Assembly: GCA_026261815.1 (NCBI GenBank)
Contig: JAMPIT010000890.1
Span: 8,276,001-8,340,000, forward strand
Source of the DNA: Monarcha castaneiventris obscurior
Taxonomy: Eukaryota; Chordata; Aves; Passeriformes; Monarchidae
DNA: 64,000 bases
Direction: 5' to 3'
The notes below the pieces were generated by a model that saw nothing but the letters and a program-made list of their open reading frames with translations, did not search any database and was not told the origin of the DNA. This document shows positions 53,491 to 64,000 of the stretch, one piece after another. The first letter of the stretch is position 1; every line of letters starts with the position of its first letter. The position numbers were made by a program, and so were the translations under genes.

Positions 53491-54684
53491 CATTTTAGTG
53501 ATGTTCTACAAGCCACCATGATGAATAAAGTATTGCGTTAAAAGTATCAAAAATTCAGACAAACTCCCTTCTTGGAAATGGGCAATTATATAAGCTGGGT
53601 GCCAAAAATACAATTTGTATATTTGTGCATATTTTTTTTATTTTACCATTGCAACACTTTATTTTCACAAGTATTTTTTTTAAAATTCAGCTTGCATAGC
53701 TCAAATTTGGATTCACATTTGAGTGTAACTTTTCTACATAAAGTAGATCAGCTGTTGGCAGCACTTGAATTAATGGTGGTTTATGTATTTGGACCATGAG
53801 CAGTAAATCCTGCCTTCATTGTCGCAGTTGACACTGTGCATTGTGTAGGATCACAGTATTTAGAGTGTGTCTTGATATTTGCATGGAATATTTAGATTTC
53901 CTATTTATTTTGCACTCCATATAGCTTTCATCAGAAAGAATCTTGAACAGATGTTGAGCAAGTTATTTAATAGGGTTTTTTATATAGATAAATTAAGAGA
54001 ATTGCAACTAGTTTCCCAAGTGGTGCTTAAGATCAAAAATAAATCCTGTTATGCTTTGTCCATATCAATAATGGGTCCATGGTGGGTGATGCATTTCTCA
54101 CAGAAAAGGAAATGTCTTTGTCATAAGTTGTCCTGTGAACTCGAAGTAAATCATTGAGAGAAAAACCTCATTAATGAAAATTGACTGGAAAAGTGCCTTT
54201 GGGCCTAACTTTTCATATTGGGTTCAGGAGGTGCACTTTTTCAACACTTTTTCAAATTGTTTCTGCGCCTGGTGAAGGTGGAAATCCCATTTCTGTTATC
54301 CCTGAGGGTCTGCCAGAGATGAGTGACTTGAGATTCTGGTATGGGATCTTTGCCCATGAGTGCCATGGTCGTGCCTTTCCCGTGTTCCTGTTGAGAAATG
54401 CTTTTCCAAGCTAGGTGACCCTGCCTCAGATCTTCCACTGGTCTGAAAGCTGCCAGGATGTTCCCAAGAGGTCCAGTGCTCTTTCTTGATAATAGCTTCT
54501 GGCACCAATGTTGGGATCAGCCGTCCAGCATCCTCGCACCAGCAGAGACCCAGAACATCAGATCTTTGCTTCAGCCCTTGCTGCATTTTGACAGAGTTTT
54601 CAGGAGCTATTGGGACCAATAAAGAAATACTTTCCAGGTGCAAGGAGGAGTGACATCCTCCAACTTCCTGGGATAAACACTTCC
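53491..54684 (+). other. GRID2: GRID2 intron upstream of the CR1 copy
   Basis: No gene recognised. The 255 bp directly left of the CR1 boundary (about 54430-54684) lie within a 142-codon antisense open frame (54296-54724) whose right end runs into CR1 sequence. I cannot assign this flank to a known element. Confidence 0.5.
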
Positions 54685-55109
54685 AAAGGAGGGCAACAAG
54701 GCAGGTGAAAGTCTTGGAACACAAGCCCTATGAGGAATGACTTGAGGGAGCTGGGGTTGTTTAGCCTGGAGAAAAGAAGACTCAGAGGTGACCTTATCAC
54801 TCTCTTTCAGGTGGTTGTAGCCAGATGGGAGTTGGTCTCTTTCTCCAGGCAGCAACTGACAGAACAAGAGGAGACGGTCTCAAGCTGTGCCAAGGGAAAT
54901 TTAGGTTGGATATTAGGAAAAAGTTTTTTACTGAAAGAGTGATAAAGTAGTGGAATCATCTGCCTGGGGAGGTGGTGGAGTCACCATCTCTGGATGTGTT
55001 TAAAAAAAGATTGGATGTGGCACTCAGTGCCATGGTTTAGTTGAGGTGGTGTTAGGGCATGGGTTGGAGTCATTGATCTTGAAGGTCTCTTCCAACCTGG
55101 TGATTCTGT
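54685..55109 (+). mobile_element. CR1 LINE, 5'-truncated 3' end, sense to GRID2
   Basis: The copy starts at about GGAGGGCAACAAGGC and follows the bird CR1 3' region closely. It contains the segment CCTATGAGGAATGACTTGAG, the segment GGAGCTGGGGTTGTTTAGCC, GACCTTATCAC, CTCAAGCTGTGCC, GGAGGTGGTGGAGTCACC, the GTGGCACTCAGTGCCATGG block, and the terminal TCTTCCAACCTGGTGATTCTGT. CR1 copies end in a short ATTCTGT-type repeat instead of a poly(A) tail, and this one ends after a single unit. Only the end of the reverse-transcriptase ORF region and the 3' UTR are present, so it is dead. Several substitutions and small indels indicate an old insertion. CR1 is the dominant LINE of birds and other reptiles, which helps to place the organism. 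Confidence 0.95.
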
Positions 55110-56346
55110 CAAGCTGTGGCTCTGTCCTTTAGCACTGGTGTTCCTTTCTGCCCCACGTACATGCAAGCAAGTAGATGGAATGTGTTCTGTGCCAGCTAAA
55201 GTCTGTTGAAATCTGAGAGCTTTTTGGTGATGTTGATTATCAGACTAAACTGGTAGCAACAAAATAGCTTTTCCAACCTGTGAAGTGCTATGAATCTTCA
55301 AGTAGCTTCCTATTTTTAAGTCACTTCAGTGTTCCTCAGGACTTTTCATAGCTGTCACATGTAATTCTAATCACAAACATGAGTTTTCTCACCCCTGACT
55401 GATAATGGGTTCCTTGAAGCTGTGGTTGTGCACTCCAGTCTTTATAAAAGGAACTGCCCTTGTACCTTGGAAGAGCAACTGTTGATCACGTCACCTCCTG
55501 TGTAAAGACTTCGGTTTAAGGCTTGCGTGAATCTTCCATCCTGTATCTCCTCTGTAAGCTTTATGACATGGCCTGAAGTCTCAGAATGAATCTGGTGCTC
55601 TCCAAGGCTTGACTCCCACCCAGAAGCCTGGTTTGTGTAGGATCAGAAAAGGACAGGTTCCTTCCTCTTCTTCTAAAAGGATAACCCTGATAGAGAATTT
55701 GAGTACTTGCAACACTGCAGGAAAAAAAATGTAGCAGACAAATGTTTTTAATGCTGTTTCTGTTAAGATATATGCTGTGTAAAATAGGGCTGTATCTTCA
55801 GAATCTGTTGCAGATCTCCTTGGCCAGAGACACTTAAGCATCCAGCATGTTAGGATGCCCTTAATGGATTTCTGAACATGCAAAGCAACAGCTTTTTTCT
55901 AAGTTACTGTCTTAAGTTCTGTGCCTTCAGCTGGTGTGATTTTTCAGAATTAACATCTTGATTCGTTGCCAACTGGGGAGTGCAGTGCAATACCTAGTAT
56001 TAGCAAAGGGAAGGTTACCTACAACAAAGGGGTTTTTTTCTCCTGTTTTGCTGGAGGCAAGAAGACAAAAGAGCCATCACAGAACAAAAAAAAGGGTTAT
56101 TTGCCAGAACTCCTTTCCAGCAGTCTCTTGTGGAGCAAGCACCCACAGTAATTCAGAGCACTCAGCTTTACCTTGGAAATGGATGGAATAATAGAGGATG
56201 GGACAGAGTCATGAGAGAGCAATGCCAGCCATAGCAAAAAAACAAAGACCAAACAACCAACCAAACTACAACCCCACAAGCCCACTGAGAAAAATGTCAT
56301 CTGTATTGATCTATTTTGTGGAATATCATGGGATGTTTAGTTTCAT
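55110..56346 (+). other. GRID2: GRID2 intron between the CR1 copy and the second LTR
   Basis: About 1.2 kb without a recognised gene or repeat. Open frames are under 105 codons and have no known domain. Confidence 0.58.
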
Positions 56347-56411
56347 TGATGCCTTGAGGTGGCCCCCTAAAAAACAGAGACTAGACAAAAGTAAGTGAAT
56401 AAAAGTAGGTA

Positions 56412-56417
56412 TTTATT
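56412..56417 (-). promoter_or_regulatory. AATAAA polyadenylation signal of the antisense LTR
   Basis: TTTATT on the + strand gives AATAAA on the minus strand, about 80 bp downstream of the TATA box in the LTR's own direction. The spacing fits an LTR with a short R region. Confidence 0.55.
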
Positions 56418-56496
56418 TGAAGGGCCTTCAAAGGTACACCCTGAGCAGTCAAAAGGCTACACCCAAGATGGACCCTGGGTCATGGGTTCTTCACAC

Positions 56497-56503
56497 TTTT
56501 ATA
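56497..56503 (-). promoter_or_regulatory. TATA box of the antisense LTR
   Basis: The minus strand reads TATAAAA at this place, inside the LTR and upstream of its AATAAA signal. If still active it would start transcription toward lower coordinates, antisense to GRID2. Confidence 0.55.
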
Positions 56504-56585
56504 AGTTTGGTCTATTTGCATATCAGGGTTAATTCTCCAATTAAAACTTCAGTTAATGATGTAATTACCCCAAGTCGTCCCGTCA

Positions 56586-56600
56586 CCCCCCCCCCCCCCC
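56586..56600 (+). repeat. (C)15 homopolymer inside the LTR
   Basis: Fifteen consecutive C, in the U3 part of the antisense LTR, where related LTRs also carry a C-rich tract. It would be length-unstable and hard to sequence, so the exact count may be wrong. Confidence 0.93.
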
Positions 56601-56786
56601 AAGGCTTTAGTTTACACATTTTGGGACCTGGGACAATCTAGGTGTCCTTGGAAAGCAAACCTAGAGAGGTTTGTGATGTCTAACCAGCATGAGAGAACAG
56701 CAGCTAACAGGCCACATGAAACTTCAGAGTTACACACTAGACAGTACAGGATTTGAACAATATAAAAGTTAAAACCTAAGGCATCA

Positions 56787-59700
56787 CATAATAGAGGAGA
56801 ATGGCAAAATGGATCTGCAGTTCGGGGGAAAAAATACAGGTTGTGAGGGGTTAGAAGTTCACTGCAGTGTGCAAACCATAGGCCTATTTAAAGTGCATCC
56901 TCCATTACAGCAGTGCTGTCTTGTGGAAAAACTACCTTCCCCTTGGAGGACAAAGCTGCTGTATAATTAGGATAATTATTTTTTCTATAGTTGTCTTTTA
57001 TCTTATTTTTCTAGCTAGTTGTGGGCTTTTTAACTTGGGAAATCTTTTAGAAGGTGCTAAATAAGAAAAAACGGAACAACTGTTGGCTGCTGAAATGAGT
57101 CAGCTGAGGGGTGTTTTTGCTTAACTTGGCCCAGTGGGAACAGATAATAATCTAGTGAATAAGAAAGGCTCCATGTTTGAAAGGCCACGGTCTCCATTCT
57201 TCATGAAGTGTCTGTGCTGGAGACCTTTTCTGAACCAGGCTTTTATCAGATGCAAACCATAAAGGCGCAGCTAGGCAAGGTAGCTGTGGCTGTGCTACTT
57301 TTTATCTCGGCACTGTGAGCCCTGTGTTTTGGAGGAAAACCTGATGCTGTCAGTACAGCTTCACATGGCTGCTCTTCCCACCTGCCCCTTGTAACCGGGA
57401 GGGAGCTGGGGAGTCATTCTGTACTTTCTGTCAGGGTGGGTAATGTCCTGGAGCTCATGTTGTATGAGCGCCACGAGACAGGGACCTCTCTCAGAGCATC
57501 TCAAAAGCTTCGTGTGTGTTAAATTCTTTCTCTAAACCACGGCAGCCTAATTAAGAGCTTTTTGTACCTTATCATATTTGATGGCTCCTGAGGTGAGGGC
57601 TTCACACCTCGTAGCATTTCGGTGGGGTAGGGTGTGAAGGGGGGCAGTGCTGTACATGTTAAGAAGTGCTGCTGTAAGTAATTACAAGGAGGAAAATAGC
57701 TTTGCTGCTTGGCTGCCACGTGTGGCAGGCATTGCATGCTCCATAAAGATGATGGGATTTGCCTGCTGCTCTGTTCTAACAGGGCTCTGTGCGTGTGTCT
57801 GCTGCCCTCAGCACTGAGATCTCGTGTTGTACCAGAGCAAAAAAGCTCTCGTGCAGGACATGTTCACCTCTCTTTAAACAATACCATGAGGAAATGTTGT
57901 AAGGCCTGCTCCTTGTGGTCAAATTGCACCCCCTTTGAGGTGCTTGTGATCCCCAAACCTGCTGCCACTCCACTGGGATATTGCTGCAATATAGTGACAT
58001 ACAAAATAGTCAGGGATTCGGTGACGGGCAGCACTTGTTCTGTAGTGGTTAGAGGTGGACTGGGTGCACCTTATAATGTGTCAAGGAAGGTAAAATTGCC
58101 CAGACCTATGGTGTATTTTTGCAAAATCCTGGCATGCTCATGTTATTTAGCTGCTTTGGAAAACATGGCCTGAAATTCTTGTCTTGGGAGATAATGTACT
58201 GTTGTTACATACTGTGTGTCTGTATGAAAAGAAATTACACTAATTACATTTTAAGGCCCAGTGACTAGCAAGTTTTGTGCCATTTTTCCATGTCTCTGCG
58301 GAGCACATGAGCACCTGTCTCTCCAGTGCCACTTGCCAGGTAACTCTGATTTTTTATCAGACTGTTACAAAAGCTCTCATCTGTGATTTACTGTGATAGA
58401 AGGCAGGGAGGCTAAAATTAGCCCATTTACTTCCCTCAGCCACTTATCCATATTGCCACTGCTCCCTCTCCAGTCAAATGAGGTCAACCAGCTCAACAGC
58501 CCCATCCCCTCCACTAAACCTTTAGCTGAGGAGAGCAGCTCCAACAAGGCACAGAGGGTCAAAATCTCCTTGAGAGTGAATTAGGCCCTGAATGTCCATG
58601 GGGCCGTGTGCCCTAGTTAGGGAAAGATTTGCTGTTGACTCTGCCAGCACCATACCTTAGTGCGTCCACATTTGCAGCCTGGGGACATCTCCCTCGGTTA
58701 AGGGAGACTTTTTCTCCCATGTTCTGGGTTAAACATCCAGTCTCAGCTCAGCCACACTATTATCTCTAGCAGCCTGCTCACATCACAATGGCTGTACTGC
58801 TACCTGTCAGGTATTTACCATCTCCACTCATGTCCCATCTCTGCCTCCCTTTTCTAAGGGTACAATTCTTTGTCTTGGCCTCAGTTCATAACCCCTTATC
58901 TTCTAATCTTTCTCGCCTTTTTGTGTGTGATCTATTTTGCCTCCTTTTAGACCTGTGATCTATAAAGAAGTCAACTAGTATTGGTAAGTAGTAGTAGTAG
59001 GTAAACAGGAGTGTATTACATCCCCGTGTTTGCAGGCTGAAAAGAAATGGTGGTATGGTCTAAAGCACTGCACAACCCAAAGTTGTGAATCAGAGCCCCC
59101 AAAACAAGATACTAGCTTTTCAAAAGGGATACATTTAAAGAAAAGGAAACGCATCTTCCATTTTCATCTCTAGTTTTCAAGCATCTCAGAGTTGCACTCT
59201 GGGGTCCTACCCCACAGCAATACACACCATAACAAAGGAAGAGAACAGCTAAAAAAATGCAAACCTGAAATTTTTGTTGGCCTTCCTCTGCATGTACTTT
59301 AGGGAAAAGGCTTCATTAGGGGAGTTGGAAATGCTGCCAGTGCAAAAGATTAGCGTGTCCAAGGAGCATGTCGTTTTCTCCATGTGTTTTCTGGACACCA
59401 GAATTCAAGCAACTGTGTGACCTTAATCTCTCTCTTGAAAACAGAGCCCTCCTCCTGACTTAAAAATCTAAGCAGGTAAACAAAGCTCAAGCAACCCAGA
59501 AGCCACTGTAAAGTGGCCACTTTTCCAGTAAAGTCTCTTCCTAGTCCCAGTAGCCTGCACAGGACTGGGAAGACAGGTAATAGAAGTAAATGTAAAACAG
59601 GTTCATGTCCTCTGAAGGAAAATACAAAAGAGAACTCTTAAAAGTGTCCTAAAAATTATTTTAAAATTAAATGTGAATTTCTATTTCTACTGAACCCACT

Positions 59701-62700
59701 CCAGCAGCTGATGGGTCTTCACGTGGCATTTATTCTTCTCTTTGTTTATTTAAGAAACAGAATCAAAAAGCAAGCAGTAATTTTGAACTTCATTCTTAAC
59801 TCTAAAGGGTTTCACTTAAAACCTGGTTAGACTCAATGCTTGCACTACAAATAAGCTTGAAAAAATCAAGTTTGCAATGTTAAATATTAATTCAATTTGC
59901 AAATATGTGCACAGTCTTAAGGAGCTTATCTATCATGGACAAGACATAAAACCTGACTTCTCTTGTAGATGTGAAAAGAACCAGCAGTTTTGTCAGCATT
60001 ACTGCTCTAAAGTAAAACAAGTATAAGAAGAAAATCAGCCAGTATAAGTATCTTTTTGCCTGCAAAACTTTGTGCTGGGCTTCCTGGCCTGGCTTTCCTG
60101 TCTGCCAGCAGTGGCAGTAAAACAAAACATGCCTCTCATCTCTGTTACAGGAGTGGCTGCCTTGGGCTTCCAGCAATGGGAAAATCTCTGCTGCCCTGTT
60201 CTGCAGCTGGCTCCATTTCCCTTGGTCCCATTCACCTGTAAGTGGAACCCCACAGTCAGAGGTCCCATGCCCTGGCTGGAGGCTCCTTGGGCAGCAGGGG
60301 TTGGATCACTCCCACAGCGTGGGCATGGCCTTGTGCTCAACACCTTGCTGGTTGGGATGTCTCTGCTGCAGTGCTCTGCTCATCTGAAGGGATGGGAGTG
60401 GAGAGAAGGTGAATGTCAGAGGGTTTGCTCTGACTCCTGCAAAGCAGGCAGTGCTGCTGCTGGCCCTCCATCATCTTTTAACTGGTGCAAAGAACTTTTC
60501 TTGAGCAGGCAGTGTGGGTGAGCTTTGGCTTTTCACATCCACCTTTGCCAGAGAGGGTGATGAGTGGCTGGTGCAGGCTCTGGTCCAACAGCACGACAGC
60601 TGAAGGTGCCCCTCTCCCACAGAGAAATGCTGTGCTGGGGATTTAATTCCAGTTTTTCAAAGAGCTGGCTGGAAAACAAGCATTCCGTTTCAAAGGGGGG
60701 AAATAAGAAGAAACCTAAGCTTCAGTATCCGATTTTTTCCAGAGGTTTACAGCTTTCCTTAATGCAGGCAGATTCCTATATCTGATTTTCCTGCCCCCTG
60801 CAGTAGCTTCCTAAAGTAAAGATTTACTTGCTGGCGCAAGATACTCTTATCTGTGTCTCTGGCATGACTTCTCCACCTGATATACTTCTCTACTCTGTTA
60901 TAAAGGAAATCTCACTTTCAGTCCTTACTTTGAACTGGGCAAGAAGGATAGGAGCCCAGTCTGCCTACATCCTGCATGTGCATCTTGCTCTCTGAAAAAT
61001 TTGGTCAGAATATCCAGTTTGATCTGAAACCCGACCAAAAAGAGAAGATTGGAAGGGAAAAAGAACACTAATCTTCTGAGTTTATCATTAAAATCAGAAT
61101 TAGAACCTAGTCTTAAAAAAAAATAAATAAATAAACCACACAAACATCACTGGAATCTGCCCAACCCTAAATACTCACAGAACAATCTCCACATAAAGCT
61201 CCTTCTACCATCACAGTCTCCACTATCAGTCACAGTCATATCTTTGTATCTGAACGTTCCTAGTGTCTTTTTTGGGTTTTTTATAACCAATCGTCAGAGA
61301 TTGAATACATCTTTACTAAAAAAAAAGGTATTTACAGAACTGGAAAAAGCCCCTGCTCCTACTTTTTGCCAAGCAGGGGAAGAATGAATCTGACATTACC
61401 TTAGGATTTTACCTATTTAGCCCCACCTGCAGGCTGTCCATAAGGTGTGCAATATATATCCTTGATGTCTCTCTTCAGTCAAGCGCTCCCAGGGAGAGAA
61501 GTATCCCCTGGAGTCTGTCTGACCCAAATAAGGTGAAGAAATTGCACTTAAGGACAGCTGTGTGATCCAAGGTGTGAATGGTACCGAGCTTAAGGTGCCA
61601 AGTGGTGTTGTAAAGGGCTGGGAAATGCTGCAGCTTTGCTGGCAGTGTAGAGAAGGATCTCGGTCCCTTCTTCCACCGCCCCCTCATGTCCCTGGCCACT
61701 GGTGCTGTTCCAATCTCCTCAGAGCTGGAGAGGGGCTGTGGTGCTGCCCAGCTGCCATGGGGGCCATGTCCTTTCCAGTCCCCTACAGATGATTGCTTTG
61801 AAGTTCCCCTCCAGGCCAATCTTGCCCAGAGCCTGGTCTTGCTGGTAACCCCGAGGTTGTGCCTGTGTTTGGGGAATGCCTGTGGCCAGCAAGAGAGAGG
61901 CTGTGCTGCAGCTCCAGCCTTCAGAGCTGTCAGTGATGTAGAGGCTGAGCAATAGAGCCAGCCAGCTGCTTGCTCGGGAAGTCGTGGCTAATTCACTTCC
62001 AGGTCTTCAGCCTTTCCCTCCTGTCAGGTAGTCTGCCAAGCTGCTCTTTTCCCTTTTGCCTTCTCTTTCCTCCACACTTCTCTTAGGAAAACAAGCAAAT
62101 ATACCAGCTGCAAAAGGGAGCAGAGAGATCAGGAACTGGGTTCAGCTGCTGCTTTCACCACTTACCTGAGGTTTCATCTTTCCATTCTTCCTTCACGGCC
62201 TCTGACTCAGCTTTCTGCTCTGTCCAAGCAGAGTGGTAATACTTGCTGTTAATGAAAATGCTTTTAAGATTAGATACTTTTAGAGCATTAACACAGGGCA
62301 TTCCTGAAATTTGTCTAAAGTTATGACGACTTCATATAGAAATTCTCCTGTGGAAGAAAAGAGACAAATATTTTGAGGGGCTTTCAAGTTAATGTGATGA
62401 TAAATGCCAGGATCTTATTTTCCAGACTGTTCTGTTTTACCTTCTCTCTGTTGCCTACCTGGGGGCTGCGTTACAGCTTTGCTCCCAGCAGTTACAGGCA
62501 GCTGCTGTTTGCAGGGGGGGAGCTCCTGTGGCATTATTTATGGCAGCTCTCAGTGAGAGGACAGTGATTTACTGTGTGCCATCTTCTGCAGCTGTGAAAG
62601 TGCACCGTGGCGACAGGGACATTCGGTGGAATCCTGATTTTCAGTCTGACACAGAGGTAGGGAAAGGTGAACTGGCTGGGTAGAAATAAAAGCCTGCTAA

Positions 62701-64000
62701 TATCCTCCTTTGCCCTCCCACGAATTAACTTTTACTTTTTAGAATTGGGAAATTAGGGTTGGGAATACCCTGGCATTCATGCTTCCATCTCTCCTGCCAG
62801 ACAACAAAAGAGAAGTCAGGATAGTCTTGATTCTTCCTTTAAACTTAAGTGGCATTTTTTTATATAGCTCCACTTCTTTTGCCTCTCCTCAAACCCTACA
62901 TCTGACTGCATCTACTCTGCGTCTGACTCCCCTTACTAGGGAGACTCTCTGAGGAGTTTGTCACCAAACTTGCCCCATGCTCTGAGCTGCACAACATGCA
63001 GGGTGGCAGACACAGGAACCCTTGCCCAGGAGCTCTCAGGTCTGCCTCTGGCTGCAAAAAGGAGCTCACTGCTCTGTGCTACCAAAATTGCTGTAGAATT
63101 TGACTTCATGCCCTTGATCTTGAAAAAGAGATGCACAGATCAACTGAGCAGGCTCATGGGCTTATCCAAATTGAATCTCAGTGCCAAGTCTCTTGGTTTT
63201 GACCTATGCTATAAAAGTGTTAAATTTCCTGCAAAGCCATTGGCATTCTGCACAGGGAAAATGACAGAATAGCACCGGGGAAAGCCTTGCATTTTATTTC
63301 TGGGGTTATTTCTTTCGACCACAGTTTATCTGGCACAATGCACAGGAAAATGATGGGATGTGTTTTGTAACATTACACAGGAAATCCTGGCATTGCCTTC
63401 TGTCAGTAGTAGTGAACCATGCCAGTCAGTTGTGGCACAGTGTCACAGGACAATGAGCAAGCCCAGCTTAGTGGCCCCTGTGGGAAGCTGCATGAGGAGC
63501 TGCTTCATGAGCTGTGTCTGCTGGAGAAGGAGTAAAGGGAGAAGGAGGGGAAGGTTCATTTATTTGCTCCCAAGATTCCTCCTCTGAGGTTTGCATGGTA
63601 GAAATTGCAGAACTGCAAGTGGGATTGATAATTCTATAAAAGACGTGACTGTAGGTACAATAATGGAGGGCAAGCAAGCCCATTATCTGGTCGGGCTGAC
63701 TATGAAAGATTTTTGCTCCAAGGCATCTGCTGTAATTGAAGATTTGGTTGGTCAAGCTGTAGAATACTTTAAGGATACAAGTTATGTGTGCTGTCATTGC
63801 TATGCAAGCTTATGTTTCCTTTCTCCTGTTCTCCTGAGCTGAATGGAATATAACCTTCAGGTCAGTAATCCATGTGTGTGAATAATATAGACCTACATTT
63901 CAAGGGAAAAAGATATGAGGCGAGATGTAAAACTTCAGATCTTCTTGCTAGTTCCTTTCTGCTCTGTTTCCTCCTGCAAAAGTTATGGTAGGTCTTGATT
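56787..64000 (+). other. GRID2: GRID2 intron, right end of the window
   Basis: No exon, RNA gene or repeat family was recognised. Contains a TAG x4 run at 58989-59000 and an AAAT-type run near 61117-61135. Open frames such as 57709-58173 (+, 154 codons) and 60072-60521 (+, 149 codons) show no known domain and overlap open frames in other phases. The intron continues beyond the window, because no sequence for the next GRID2 coding part (ILELQQ onward, then the last transmembrane segment) was found. Confidence 0.55.

Larger units (their letters stand above)
56347..56786 (-). mobile_element. Solo LTR of a bird endogenous retrovirus (ERVK/ERV1-like), antisense to GRID2
   Basis: A 440-bp segment bounded by TGATGCCTT at the left and AAGGCATCA at the right, a perfect 9-bp inverted terminal repeat with the TG...CA ends of an LTR. 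Read on the minus strand it has a TATAAAA box (56497-56503) followed about 80 bp later by an AATAAA signal (56412-56417), then about 65 bp to the LTR end, the right order for a U3-R-U5 unit. The body resembles LTRs I know from songbird genomes (TCTATTTGCATATCAGGGTT and the C tract). No internal retroviral sequence adjoins it, so it is a solo LTR. Only CAT is shared at the two edges, so the target duplication is unclear, and the choice between ERVK and ERV1 is not settled. Confidence 0.83.

Noticed and set aside
57709..58173. 154-codon Cys-rich + strand open frame
   Set aside because: No recognised family or signal peptide pattern, and a minus-strand frame is open over the same bases.
60072..60521. 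149-codon + strand open frame
   Set aside because: No domain; overlapping frames are open on both strands in a G+C-richer patch.

Overview
This window looks like a piece of a bird genome, lying almost entirely inside very long introns of one gene. Three things point to a bird. There is a 3' fragment of a CR1 LINE at about 54685-55109. There are two solo LTRs that resemble those of bird endogenous retroviruses, at 261-848 and 56347-56786. The one recognisable coding exon is a vertebrate one with consensus splice sites. The ERVL-like LTR and the style of the second LTR suggest Neoaves, perhaps a songbird, but no species can be named from the sequence.

The only protein-coding feature I can support is a 167-nt internal exon at 14221-14387 on the + strand. 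It encodes 55 codons plus two bases of the ligand-binding domain of an ionotropic glutamate receptor of the delta class, best matched to GRID2 (GluD2) rather than GRID1. It is preceded by a polypyrimidine tract and CAG acceptor and followed by a GTAAGG donor. I saw no neighbouring GRID2 exon in the other 14.2 kb upstream or 49.6 kb downstream. This fits the very large introns known for GRID2.

Layout: 1-14220 is upstream intron, with an antisense ERVL-like LTR near its left end, a compound TAG/TA/TG microsatellite at 8511-8618 and short TA and TG tracts. 14221-14387 is the exon. 14388-64000 is downstream intron. It holds a 58-bp imperfect palindrome (24256-24313), a G-quadruplex-type motif (25857-25879), homopolymer T tracts, two small CpG-dense patches (36944-37173 and 41209-41302), a CTCF-like site (39113-39126), a 40-bp tandem duplication (53428-53490), the CR1 copy in sense orientation, and a second LTR in antisense orientation with recognisable TATA and polyadenylation signals.

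The many short open frames elsewhere have the lengths and composition expected of chance frames in noncoding DNA. I recognise no protein family in them. I found no bacterial-type genes, operons, CRISPR arrays, tRNA or rRNA genes, and no convincing undescribed system. The findings below are modest: regulatory candidates, repeat structure and an unusually CpG-rich exon.
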